Origin: Phytophthora sp. 'mugwort'
Lineage: Eukaryota; Oomycota; Peronosporomycetes; Peronosporales; Peronosporaceae
DNA length: 64,000 nt
Direction of reading: 5' to 3'
Assembly: GCA_033558025.1 (NCBI GenBank)
Contig: JAUCEF010000013.1
Coordinates: 3,031,001-3,095,000, forward strand
Part shown: positions 10,561 to 21,831 of the stretch, piece by piece
How the letters are laid out: every line of letters starts with the position of its first letter
Numbering within the stretch: position 1 is the stretch's first letter
Position numbers and translations under genes: made by a program
The notes under the pieces: model-generated
What the model was told of the DNA's origin: nothing
Databases searched by the model: none
The model's input: the letters and a program-made list of their open reading frames with translations, nothing else

Positions 10561-12873
10561 CTACCGGCGCTGCAGCATGCGCAACGCCATCTCTTCCTGA
10601 CTGGCGACGGCTTGGCGGTCGACCTTCCGCTTGTCATCATCACTATCGCTGACCTCTTCGTCGCTGTCGCTGTCGCTGCCACTGCCGCTCATGTCCTCGT
10701 CGTCAGCGTCCACCGCAAGCCGCGGACCTTCGTCGTCGCTCTCGTCGTCGCGTTCGCCCTTGGTTTTCATGCGTTTCTTGTGATGTTTGGCACGCACACG
10801 CTCCTTTTCTAGATGACGATCTTCCATGTCCTTGGCAGCGAGACGAGCTGCCACCTGCTCCGTGTAGTTCTGAGCGTGCTTCTCCACGTCAGCAAACTCC
10901 ACGTCCCCGCTATTACGCGCCGATAGACGGTCTGCCATCTTGGAACTGTTGCCTTCTTCGTCGAACACGATCTTGGAAGCGTTGAAGCCTTCGCGTTCCA
11001 CGCGCAGCTTCTTCTGCTTTTTCTTGCTGGGACCCAGCGCATCCAAGTCAAGTGGTTCGTCCTCTTCGTCCCAGTTGTGAACCCGTTTGACAACCATCAG
11101 CGAGTCTTCGTCTTCTTCGTCTTCAGCCTCTTCCTTCTCCTGCTGCTTCTCCATCGTCTTCTTAGTCTCTTCCTGTTCCTTGGGGTCTAAGGCAGCCAAC
11201 TGTCGCGCCAAACGCTTACGCTCTTTCTCCGCCTTAATCTTCTCCTTGAGCTGTTGCAGCTTCCGGTTGACGTTCTTCTTTCCACGAAGTTCCTCACGCA
11301 ATGCCTCGTTGCCATTCTTCCCGTGCTCAGCCTTCATCTTGGACAAAAATGGCATACGCGGTGCACCAGGAAGTCCCAATGACTCAGCGAACGCGTCCAG
11401 AGGTAGAGCACTGGCATCAAACACGTCGTGATCTGGCTGCAGGTATACAGAACGCACGTAAGACATGAAAGCCTTCTGTGCCAGCGCTTTAATCTCCTTG
11501 TCACCAGCCACAACTGACGCCACCTTTTGACGGCAGCTTGTGGTCTTGGTTGGGTTGAGTTTCGTCTCACGGATTGGCACCTTGGCATCCTCAAGGCGCT
11601 TCATCATACCGTCCACCTCAGACGGCACGAGACACATCAGGGCTTTTCCTTGCTTGTTGTAACGTGCTGTACGCCCGACACGGTGAATGTAGTTGGCAGC
11701 ATCTTCGGGGCAGTCGAGCTGCAGCACCCAGTCGACTTGAGGGAAATCCAGGCCGCGAGCTGCAATATCCGTAGCAAACAGCACCGCCGCCGGCTTGTTC
11801 AAAAACTCGTAGTACACTTCAACACGCTTGCCTTGCTTGTACTTGCCGTGCAATGCACACAGCGGGATGCCAGGCTGCAGTTTGCAGAAAATACTGTGCA
11901 CAAAACGCACTTGACGACACGTCGACAAGAACACGATCGTCTTCTGCTTGAGGTGCGACTTGATAAATGACAGGAGCACGTCCAGCTTGCGTTCCAATGG
12001 CGTCACGACGTAGCTCTGTGACAAGCCCTTGGGTGTAGCGTTCGCTGAGTGTTCGTGCACTGCAACATACTCGGGCTCGCGTAGACTTAGTGCAGCCAGA
12101 TCCTTCACAGACTTCGTCTGCGTCGCCGAGAAGAGCATCGTCTGTCGCTCTCCAGCGGGCGGTAAATGCTCCAAAATGCTCGTCAACTGTTTGTGGAAGC
12201 CCAGGTCGAGGATCCGGTCGGCTTCGTCCAGTACTAACACCTGCAGGTTGCTGGCATCGAACGCAGGCGTCTGCTCCATGTGTTGTAGTAATCTACCGGG
12301 TGTACACACCAACAGGTTCATCCGGATGAGACGAAGCTGCTCCTCGCGGAAGTTCTTGCCGCCAATGACCAGGCCGGCTGAGAACCCGTGCGCTTTGCCG
12401 ACATTGCGAAGCACTTCGAAGATCTGGAGCGCCAACTCTCGAGTGGGTGAGATGATGAGCGCTCCTAGTCCGTCCTCCACACTCCAGTGGAGGCGGAAGA
12501 GCTTCTCCAGTACCGGCAGCAGGAACGCCAGCGTCTTACCCGAGCCCGTTTTGGCTGCCGCGAGCACGTCTCGCCCCGCCAGGGCGTGCGGCAGTGCACC
12601 CACCTGAATCTTCGTAGGCGCAGTGAAGCCGCAAGCTCTCAGACCGCGACGTGAGGCCTCGGACAGCGGGAACAGGTCGAAGCTAGTGGCCTCGCCCAGC
12701 TGCGAGCCGCGGGCGGGCGTCTGCTCGGCGATGCGCGCCTCCAGTCGCTCAATTTCGAGCCGCTCGCGCTCGTTCTGCTTGAGCTTGGCAGCGATAGACG
12801 GGTCCGCAGCCTCTTCGTCTTGCACGGGGAGCGTTGGACGGCTGTGGGCCTGGCGGAACGCACGCGAAGCCAT
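10561..12873 (-). CDS. DBP4: DEAD-box RNA helicase Dbp4/DDX10
   Basis: A single exon of 770 aa. Helicase motifs in order: Q motif PTKIQ, AAKTGSGKT, PTRELA, TPGRLL, VLDEADR, SAT, ATDIAARGLD and HRVGRTAR. After the core comes the Dbp4/DDX10 pattern KAFMSYVRSVYLQPDHDVFD, then a Lys/Glu-rich coiled coil and an acidic Ser/Asp tail. In yeast and humans this helicase acts in the nucleolus on early pre-rRNA processing (U14 release). The ATG at 12873 was chosen because the 45 codons upstream in the same frame are not conserved-looking and read through a probable 5' leader with CATTC. The gene is divergent from phosphodiesterase 1 with 206 nt between starts. Confidence 0.95.
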   Translation of the reverse strand: MASRAFRQAHSRPTLPVQDEEAADPSIAAKLKQNERERLEIERLEARIAEQTPARGSQLGEATSFDLFPLSEASRRGLRACGFTAPTKIQVGALPHALAGRDVLAAAKTGSGKTLAFLLPVLEKLFRLHWSVEDGLGALIISPTRELALQIFEVLRNVGKAHGFSAGLVIGGKNFREEQLRLIRMNLLVCTPGRLLQHMEQTPAFDASNLQVLVLDEADRILDLGFHKQLTSILEHLPPAGERQTMLFSATQTKSVKDLAALSLREPEYVAVHEHSANATPKGLSQSYVVTPLERKLDVLLSFIKSHLKQKTIVFLSTCRQVRFVHSIFCKLQPGIPLCALHGKYKQGKRVEVYYEFLNKPAAVLFATDIAARGLDFPQVDWVLQLDCPEDAANYIHRVGRTARYNKQGKALMCLVPSEVDGMMKRLEDAKVPIRETKLNPTKTTSCRQKVASVVAGDKEIKALAQKAFMSYVRSVYLQPDHDVFDASALPLDAFAESLGLPGAPRMPFLSKMKAEHGKNGNEALREELRGKKNVNRKLQQLKEKIKAEKERKRLARQLAALDPKEQEETKKTMEKQQEKEEAEDEEDEDSLMVVKRVHNWDEEDEPLDLDALGPSKKKQKKLRVEREGFNASKIVFDEEGNSSKMADRLSARNSGDVEFADVEKHAQNYTEQVAARLAAKDMEDRHLEKERVRAKHHKKRMKTKGERDDESDDEGPRLAVDADDEDMSGSGSDSDSDEEVSDSDDDKRKVDRQAVASQEEMALRMLQRR

Positions 12874-13079
12874 GGCAAAGTCTGGTAGACGACGAGCTAT
12901 CTGATGAATGGCTGGTGCAAAACTAATGATGATATCAGTTAATGGTAAGAAACAGTATACGGGTATACATACGTACCCCGTACAGTGTAGCCATGTGACG
13001 AGGCGCAAAACTTCAACGAGCGCTTATTTGCGAGTGGTTACTGTATACTTCAGTATTTCTGTTCCTATTTCCTCCAACG

Positions 13080-16000
13080 ATGGCGGACGATGATGAAGTG
13101 ACGCTAGTGCAGGTGCCAGTGCAGGAGCTCAAGACGGTCATGCAAGGGGCCAGAGCAGCGCTGGACGAGAACCGCCGACTTGCTGCGGAGCTCGCACAGT
13201 CGGACGAGGAGGCGAGGGAGCTCGAGCTCAAGCTGCTCAAGCGGCAGCACCAACTGGACTGCTGTACTGGAGCCCGCGCTGAGCATCGTCCGTATCGACC
13301 AGGTGATTTATTCAAATCCACGTCGCCAAAGCGTCCACGACCGAACAGCGAGTTCTTCGGTGTCAGCATGCGCAACCTCATCGGAGAACAAGCCGAGACG
13401 CTCAACCAGCTCACAGAACGAGAAGAAAATGTACATCTAGAGCCCCATTGACGATACAAAGACAAAGATGGAGCCCAACTCACGTTCATCTTGTATATTG
13501 CCACAGCTTCGTGCACTTATGGACGCCATGCGTGAGATTTCACAGGCTTCCGACAGTCTCGACATCGTGAGCAACGCGCTTCGTGCCGCGCAGCATGTTC
13601 TCGCCGCCGAAAAATACACAGTAGGCATCCTCAACGAGAAAAAAGACCGTGTCGAGTTATACTCGAACCCACCGATGGACTTGTCTGGGAAACGTTACCT
13701 CACCGAAGAAGGCAGCGTCCTCGTCGACTCGGCTACAACGTTTGGTCGCGTTGTGTTGGTATCTCTTGCTTCTCATGATCATTGTGGTCCAGCGGCGCTT
13801 TCTAACCACCTCTTGCTTCTCTCTTTTGTGGAATTCTCTAGACAGGAACACCTCTCGAGGTCGCAGATGTCAGTGGTTCCGAGGTTGTCGACGTCTTTGA
13901 AGAGCAAATGGAACTACTGGAGTTTGAGCCCGAGGCGCTGCTGTGTGCACCCATCTTTAACGTCCACGGCGTCCTCGTCGGTGTGTTCCAGGTCATTACC
14001 CGCAAGATTCTGCCCGAGTTAAGCCTCGTGCCCAGCCCACCAACGTCTCTATGGTATCCATCGACTCCTCGTGCTGCATTGGCAAGACTCGGACGTAACC
14101 AGGAAGCGCAACACAAAGGAGCGTTCGATTCCCGGGACAAAGAGAGCTTCGACTACATCTGTGTGACTGCTGGCACGGCGCTCTGGAACCTGTCGCTAGC
14201 GAAAGCCCACCAGGCCATGCAAAGCCGCATCGAATGTCTTCTTAAACTCAATCGAAACATCGCAGCCGAGCTCAGCGCCTCCGCCGTACTGCATCAAATC
14301 ATTGCCGTGGCTTACGAACTACTACGTGCGGAACACATTGCGCTTTATGTACGTGACGAAGGCACGGACGAGTTTTACCTCTTCGTTAGCGAGACCCAAG
14401 ACGACAGAGTTTCTGTAGCATCCGTTGGCACGAAAAATAAAGCCAAGATGAAGGAGAAAGCAGGTGAAAAGACTCGTCACTCTCATAGCCACGGACGTCA
14501 TACCGGATATGACGAGACGTTCTTGAAAGCGCACAACGGCATCGTCGGTGTCGTCATGAGAACCGGCCAGCTTCTTCTCACCAACGCGGCGCCAAGTCAC
14601 TTGGCATTTGACCCGAAGTTCGACGAGTTGTGGACGTCGCTCAAGACGAAGCAAGTGCTGTGTGCACCAGTTAAAGATGCGGGCGGCCACGTCTTGGCCG
14701 TGGTGTGTGCCACCAACAAGGTCGACGGCGACGAGTTCACAGCAGACGACGCGCTTTACCTCACTTATGCCGCTGAGGCTGCAGGCATCTCGCTGCACAA
14801 ATCCAACCTCTTGCGCTCCGTCTTGATGTCGCAGCGACTGACTGAAGCGCGATTGCAGCTTGCTGACTTTGTGAATAACAATGGAGAGCGTGCGTACAGT
14901 AATTCCAGTCACGGTTCCGACGACGAGACGAGTGCTGCAGCTTCCGTCGCAAGGTTTGCGCGACTCGTGATGGCCGAGGGCCGAAAACTGCTTCATTGTG
15001 ATCGCTTTGGGTTCTTGCTGGTGGATCCACTCAAGAAGGAGCTTTGGATCACTCAAGAAGATGGAGAAAGTGTTCGCATGCCACTTACCAATGGTCTCTC
15101 GGGGTTAATCGCGACGACGGGCAGGACGATCTGCACGCGTGACGCTTACACACACTCACACTTTGACTCGACACTGGATCGCAAGACTGGATATCGCACG
15201 ACAACGGTGCTGGGCATGCCCGTCTTCGAGGATCACACCCCTACTAACCCCAAGATTGTGGCGGTAGTGATGGCTATTAACAAGAAAGACGACGACGGCG
15301 ACGAGACCACCAAGCATCGGATGCCTTTCACTGCCAGTGACGCGGACTGTATGACGCAGTATTGTCGAGAAATCCAATTCGCGCTCGGTCGATTGTCCCT
15401 CGATATCTCGTACTACAAAGTCGTGTCAGACTGTGGACTTGGGACATCTGGTGAGTCTTTAACCGAAGCTGCTGGTCCTTCTAAAGCGCAGGAACAGCAT
15501 CAAATGGACGACGTGAACGAACCTGAAATCATCTCGTCCATCGTGCAGAAATATTGTCAATCAAGCGAATTGGACGCGTTGGAAGAAGTGGCAACTGCAG
15601 CGATCGCTGACGACCCCGACGACGTCGAGGATGTGGATGAAGCAACTGGTGGCGGACGTGACGAGGACGGTAGCGACAGAGACGACCACGAGGAGCACGT
15701 CACACCATTTGCTGCGCTCCCGTTCCCTCCACGCAGCCCCCAGCGACGAATCTCCACAATGCGTGAGAACGGCCACGTGATTGGCGTCGGCGAAGTGACG
15801 CGCTGGGACTTTAGCTGTCTGGATCTATCCAACGCCGACATCTACGCGGCGACATCGATGCTCTTCCGCTCGCTTGGACTCCTGGAGCGCTTCCAGGTCG
15901 CACAGGAGACGTTCTCGACCTTCCTTTCGCACGTAGCGTCTCATTACCGCCCGAACGCCTTCCACAACCTGCAACACGCCTTCCAAGTCACACACGCGAC

Positions 16001-16814
16001 GTATTGCTTACTACGCCGCTCGGGTGTTGCAAGCTCATACTTTGCACGTGTTGAAATATTCGCTATGCTCTTGGCCGCCTTATGCCACGACTTGGATCAT
16101 CCTGGAAACACAAACGACTTTGAGGTTAAGGCACACAGTCAACTGGCACTCACACACAACGACGACGCCGTGCTCGAGCGTCATCACTGCCGTGTTGCGT
16201 TCATTATCTTGAGTCACCCAGGCGCCAACCTTCTGGCTCGCTTACCCACACGCGCGTGTTTCGTGTACGTGCGTCGTCTGCTTATCCACTGCATCTTAGC
16301 GACGGATATGGCCAAACACTTTGACAGGTGCAAGGCACTGGAAAGTCTTTCGAAACGCCATCTTCTTGTCAATACGAACGGAGGCAAAGGCACCAAGCGA
16401 AGCAGAAGCAAACATCGCTTTGTTTTCATGGCAATCATCACCCACGCCGCAGATTTGTCCGGTCAAGCATTGCCGTACACTCAAGCCGTTCGATGGGGGA
16501 TGCGTGTCCTCTCGGAATTCCAGCAACAGGCCAAGAACGAAGCCGAACTTCACGTTCCAGTCGAGTCTTTCATGACCAATTTGCATCACGCCAAGACTCG
16601 CGTCACTGTGCAGCTTAATTTCATCAATTACGTCTTGCGTCCTATCTGGCTGCCACTAGCCACCTTGTGTCCTGCTATTCGAGTATATGCTGACTCGTTG
16701 GAATCCAACCGGGAGCGCTATAAAGCTGAGCTGGACAAGCTTCAGCGTGAAGCCGCGGAAATCGAAGACCTGGCAAGAGTTTACGTGCGCGGATCCAGCT
16801 CTCGCTGCTTGTAG
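13080..16814 (+). CDS. Triple-GAF cyclic nucleotide phosphodiesterase, paralogue 1
   Basis: Three exons (13080..13430, 13507..13758, 13842..16814) encode 1191 aa. An N-terminal coiled coil precedes three GAF domains (about 120-330, 350-530, 545-740; the last two carry IVGVVMRTGQ/LSGLIATTGR-type and NKVDG/NKKDD motifs) and a class I PDE catalytic domain (about 880-1150). Metal ligands are intact: FHNLQH (about 908), LCHDLDHPG and HAADLSG. The purine-binding glutamine is present in VQLNFINY (codon 16611-16613). It should hydrolyse cAMP and/or cGMP under GAF control. Intron phases are confirmed by alignment with the paralogue at 28359. A Lys/Arg-rich insertion lies in the catalytic domain near 16380. 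The last residues form a short coiled coil. Confidence 0.93.
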
Positions 16815-16942
16815 AGCGCACTTCAAACACCAAACCTCTATCTGAACACCAAACCTGATCAGACCGCCAGGTTAATGCATAAAAACGAGAGACTAGTTAG
16901 AGGATAAATGAACGTGTTAAGTCCCCAAGACCTGCTACAAGC

Positions 16943-19900
16943 TCATCCTCGACGTGAGAGCACTTGTGTGCTCTTGGTGCTCACAATAGCAACAACGTTG
17001 CTCTGGTCTAGTAGAACGTCATCAACAGCACGAGCACGAGCATTCGAAAGCAAGTCAGACAAAAGACTCTCGACTTCTTCTTCAGCTTCACCGGCCACCA
17101 CAATGTGCATCAAAGTGCTGCGCAAGAACTCTGCATCCAGCTGAATCTGTTGCAAGCCAAACTTTGACAGCTCGAGCAGCCGCACCCACTCGCTGAAGGC
17201 CTTGATGCACATCTTGAGCATGCTCTGAACAAAAGCATCCGCTGTGAGCTCGAGTTGGGACGGGAAAATCTGGATTTTACGTGCAAAAATCCGATCCACG
17301 TCCAGCTGCATGCCCGAGCTTGCAGTGGTGACTCCTGCATTGCGAGACCGCAAGACACTGGCACGTCGACGGAAGTCGCGGCTTGTCGAGCGGCTGTTAT
17401 TGCCAATAAAAATGCTTTGCTCATCGTCAAGCGCCAAAGCAATTTCCTTTCCAAACCGGAACGTGGCCTCAACAACTGCAGTCATCATTTCCTGCACAGT
17501 TCGTGGTTCTTCATCCATATCAGCCCATGACGTCGCCGATACGCCATTATGAACAAGTAAACACAATTGGTTACCGTACAACTTTGCGACGTGCTGCAAT
17601 AACTCTGTGGAAGACTCGCGGGTCACTTCAATCATGTGTGTAACATCTTGCTGGTTCAGCCGACGACTGCTAATCGACTCACTAGAAGCTTTTGACGGAG
17701 ACACGGGGGACGGTAAACACTCAATGAGATCACGTACGCACTCGCCGATCCCTTCAGCTGACAGCTCTTGACACAGACAAGCTAGAAACAGCAAGAACTG
17801 CGGAGTAGGCTCCAGATATGGAAGCGATCCACTGTCTTGTTCCTCGACGCGAGCTCCATGTGGTCCGTTCGAGTGAGTAAACGCGCGCTTGGGTTCCGCA
17901 TATTGAAGAACCGACGCATTAAACCACTTGAGGAAATCATAAAATTGACTCTAAAAACAAACAAAAAAACAGGGATTCCAACAATCAATCTCTCGTATAC
18001 CAGTAGATATTGCTGCAGACTCTTACCTGGACCAAGTCCGAGAAGAGTTGACTGAGCTCAGAGAGAATGGCAAACCCTGTTTGCACCATAGGTTCCATTT
18101 GCTGCAACACCTTCTGCATCATATCTGTAAACGTCCTCGCTGACTGCTGTGCCAAAGGTAGAACGCTCTGTCCATTCTCACGTGAACTTGGTCCCAGCCC
18201 ACACACATCTTCATGACAAGTGATACACAACTCGCCAGTGTCTGCGCGCAGCTTCCGAAACACGTCTTCAATCTGGAACCGCACACAATTCTCCACAATC
18301 TCCGTGGCATTTGCAGCCAATCCACACACTGGAATATTTCTGTGCACTTCTTTCACGTGCGAAACGAAATATTTCATCACTTGCATGAACACAAAGTACT
18401 CGCTCTCGACGATATCTGACGATAAGTCAGCGTCCTGCAGCATCTCGACGACTTCATCCGTTGTTCCCTATATGAAAAAAATAATAATCAGCTTTATAAA
18501 TAAAATACCGAAAAGTACCGTTGTGTTAATATCCTGAGTGAGAAACTTACATAATCAGTGTGTGGGCGGCGGAATTGAGCAACGCACTCGCCCAAATACA
18601 GTGCAAACAGCTCTTTCACGAAGCTAAGGAACAAATCATCTCGAATTGCATCGGATGTCTTACGAGAAGTTGACGATTTCTCGCGTGCGACGACCTCAGG
18701 CATAAAGTGGGTCTTGTACACTGAGAATACTCGACTCATCTTCGTTAAGATATGTGCATTGAATCGTTGCAAGAAATCAAGCACAGAGTTTGCTGTATCT
18801 TGAGCCTGTACGGGACAGCACAAACCGTTAAGTCTCCATGTGAGCTGTGGATACGAATGTAGCTGCTAATGTATACCTTAAACGTAGCAACCGCACGTTC
18901 AAAGTACTCTTGATGCCATTCCAGAAACTGGTCTCGGATTTCCTCATTGCCCGCATCTAATTGATGCAGGAGCACCACTGTCTCGCAGATCTAGCCAAAC
19001 ACAGCAAAACTCAGCTTAAACATCACTTAATCCCAGGAAAACAATGCACCAGCTTCACCTCCTCCGACTCGAGCGTCGTGTCGAGCATCCGTTTCTTGAG
19101 TAGACGCTCCAGTTGTTGCATTATCTTCTCAGCTTCCAGTTGAATCGCCTAGTAAACCAGTTCCGTTAAAAACGTTTAAACCTTAACAACGCCACATAGC
19201 TAGAAAAAAATACCCTCCCACCTTGAACGACGAGATATGTTCATATCTCCCGAGAATCCGACGTGCAAGCAGATAATACTTGGTAGCATTGGCGTATTCC
19301 TTCTGCTTCACGGCGCTGCACCGTCTAGTTAATTCTAGAATCCTCTCCATACGAAAAGACACTCAACTACCACCCCACGTACGTGTTAAGTCGCTGTGGT
19401 AGCTCGAAGATAAACTCGAATCGCTTGAGTAATCTCCGTACGCCAATAAGCTTCTCCACTTTGGAACGGTGTGGCGCCAGCGCCACGTTAATGCTCTCGC
19501 TCTTGGTCATAATGGTGTCCATACTCTTGACCACGCGTCCTACTTCGTCCTCCATGCTTGCCACATTGTTCTATAGCGTTAGAAGCATCAAAAATACGGT
19601 TAATACCTTGAAATTAAGGAGACTATAGCTCCAGTCCCGACCTTCATCTTGCGGATCGTGTCGGTCGCGCTGATAAACTTGTTGTAATTCTCGTATACAA
19701 GCATCTGCATGTTGGTGTCCAGTTCCTTAATCTCACGGATCAGCTGGTCGTCCGTAGTCAACAGGTCATTAAGCCCGCGAGTCTCCAGCAACTCCTATAG
19801 ACGCAACAAAAGGTCATTCACTATACAGACACGAGGGCTTTAAAGAGACGGCTAGAGCGCCACCTTGACGTAGATCTTGGGGTCGAACCCGGGTGAGTCG

Positions 19901-19995
19901 ATGTTGCGCAGCTGCTCCTGCCTGCTCTCGTGGTCCTGTAGCCCATAGTAGCTGCTCAGCAGCTCCTGCATGCGGTTCATGCCGTGGTCCTCCAT
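16943..19995 (-). CDS. VPS51: VPS51, GARP/EARP tethering complex subunit
   Basis: Nine exons (19995..19864, 19794..19642, 19570..19383, 19324..19222, 19148..19050, 18990..18877, 18805..18551, 18467..18027, 17950..16943) encode 830 aa, close to the human 782. The N-terminus has the family signature: FDPKIYVK, then [40 protein letters not shown], and a FELPQRLN segment. The remainder is helical with no motif. VPS51 joins VPS52-54 (or VPS50) to tether retrograde and recycling vesicles at the trans-Golgi or endosomes. An upstream in-frame ATG at 20073 exists, but that stretch contains a CCAAT box, so 19995 is preferred. All nine exons join in frame. Starts of VPS51 and the CRT-like gene are 150 nt apart. 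Confidence 0.93.
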
Positions 19996-20046
19996 ACTTA
20001 AGTATCTCGTAGTGTATCCGGCGGGTCGAGGTCGAAATACGGTGAT

Positions 20047-20056
20047 CTGATTGGCT
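20047..20056 (-). promoter_or_regulatory. CCAAT box in the VPS51/CRT divergent promoter
   Basis: AGCCAATCAG reads on the minus strand 52 nt before the VPS51 ATG and about 90 nt before the CRT-like ATG. It sits centrally in a 150-nt bidirectional promoter, so it could serve both genes. Confidence 0.4.
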
Positions 20057-20145
20057 GATATTGTTTTAAACATGTTGAAAAAGATGATTCCGCATCCTTC
20101 GTCTCACGCCACACTTCGATTTAAGCTCCCGAGTTCCCGTCGACC

Positions 20146-21726
20146 ATGGACTTGAAGCGGCTGCTGTGGGAGTCCAAGCTGGCGGTGGCGCTGTGTCTCC
20201 TCATCATGGCGCGCTGTGTGGACCGCGTGTTGTACACGTGCGTGGGCAGTAGCAGCAACGCAGAGATGATGGCTTTATACTGACGGTTTACTGTGCTATA
20301 AATTCATTGTAGACGAATTACGTACGACTACACGGAATTCCTCTGGTACTTCACGAACGTGATCCTCCCCATCGCCTTCTTGATCTCATCGGCCCCTGTC
20401 GTGGCGTACGTACTCTGTAGATGCATTACTGTAATGCTGCTGCTAACGTTAGTATGGGTGTGTATTGTGCAACGAGCAGCTACAAGATCTACTTTACAGG
20501 TGGGGAGCTGTGGGGAGCTGCTGATATATGGGGTTTTATATACGTAGCTGACGGGGAAATGTTGCTGCTTGCAGATGACATAACACCGGAGATGCGTGAG
20601 TTCCCACACTACAAATACATGCTCATGGCGCTGTTCGACACGCTCTACAACCTGCTGGGCGCGTTCCCCACGCCTCACATCGGGTATGTTTTCATGGAGC
20701 TGGAATTCTAGTAAACTTCCGACTTATTTTCTTGTTTATCTTATTGACAGAGGGAACATGGCCAACGTGCTGAACCAGCTGAACCTGCCGTTCAACATGG
20801 TGCTATCGTACATGTTTTTACAGACGCGCTTCAAACGTGGCCACATCTTGGGCTCCATCCTGGTGCTGTACGGCGGCATGGTTAACTTGATTCCGGCTCT
20901 TACCGGTCAGGACAATGCGAACACACCCGACCCAAGTGCAGGATGGATCACGCTGTACATTGTGTCGCTGGTGCCTGCTGCAGCGTCAAATGTGTACAAG
21001 GAGATCGGCCTCAAGGACGTGGATCTGGACATTTGGTACGCCAACATATGGATCAGTTTCTACCAGCTCCTCATCGGCATCGCCACGATTTGGACGGTGC
21101 GTATTAAGGCGTTCAGTGATCCACCGGTACCTTGGGCAGACTTCCCATCCTACGCATGGAAAGCTCACGAATGTTTCATCGGAAACGAAGTGGAGCTGAA
21201 CGGCAAGGACCTACCGTGTGACTCGGGCGTCTTGGCGGTTTTCTTGGTATTTATCGTGTTCAACACCATTTACAATCAGCTCATGCTGTATATTTTCAAA
21301 GAAGGCAGCAGTGTGCTCTTCGTCGTGTCCTCGGCTGTGGGTCTTCCCCTCACGGATCTCCTGTACATGATTCCTCTGCTCACGGGCAAATTTGCCGGCC
21401 AGGCCTTCACAATCTACGATGGCTTCTCACTCTTTGTACTTGTGATGGGATTGTTGGTGTATCATTCCGAGAAGGAGCAACGCAAACGCGGCACTCAGTC
21501 GGTAGAGAAGTCGCCCATGTATGCGTCCCCGTCGCTCCAGAAGACACACCTCATGCGTAAGCGGCGTGGCAAAGTGGTGTATCGTCAGAGCCCAATGATT
21601 CGTCGCAGTGGGAGCGGAACCGACATTGCGCAGCGGCTCTTAGCTCGCAATGCCACCAGAAGCACCTATGGTTCCAACGGCAATGCCTCGGGGGGCCAAA
21701 CCGGCGACATTGGCAAATACCCATAA
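20146..21726 (+). CDS. CRT-like (chloroquine-resistance-transporter family) membrane transporter
   Basis: Five exons (20146..20237, 20313..20405, 20480..20499, 20575..20683, 20751..21726) encode 429 aa with about ten hydrophobic segments. The family pattern YKIYFT-DDITPEMREFPHYKYM followed by ALFDTLYNLLG matches CRT-like proteins of protists and plants. That pattern appears only if the 20-nt exon is included. Later motifs include NQLNLPFNMVLSYMFL and a KEIGLKDVDLDIWYAN segment. Plasmodium CRT exports drugs and peptides from the digestive vacuole; plant CLTs move glutathione precursors, so substrate is open. The C-terminus (from about 21510) is a basic, Ser-rich cytosolic tail. The gene converges on the armadillo-like gene with only 105 nt between stops. 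Confidence 0.87.
20480..20499 (+). other. 20-nt micro-exon of the CRT-like gene
   Basis: It is flanked by GAGCAG and GTGGGG and encodes Tyr-Lys-Ile-Tyr-Phe-Thr plus split codons on both sides (phase 2 in, phase 1 out). Joining the neighbouring exons without it gives GCA-TGA, an immediate stop. Two copies of TGGGGAGCTG follow at the start of the next intron (20501-20521), a possible G-rich splicing enhancer. Confidence 0.8.
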
Positions 21727-21831
21727 GCTCACGCGACAATTGCCAGCTGATGAGATCATTTTTTCCTTCTTCACGCTAGAGATTCGCTTTGCTTTAATAG
21801 AGAAAAGCTTTTTCCTCAGTTTCTGCTGTAG

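Noticed and set aside
11527..11970. Plus-strand frame opposite the DBP4 helicase.
   Set aside because: It is the antisense shadow of conserved helicase motifs on the minus strand.
16826..16858. Two copies of AACACCAAACCT in the 3' region of phosphodiesterase 1.
   Set aside because: Only two short copies; not distinguishable from chance.
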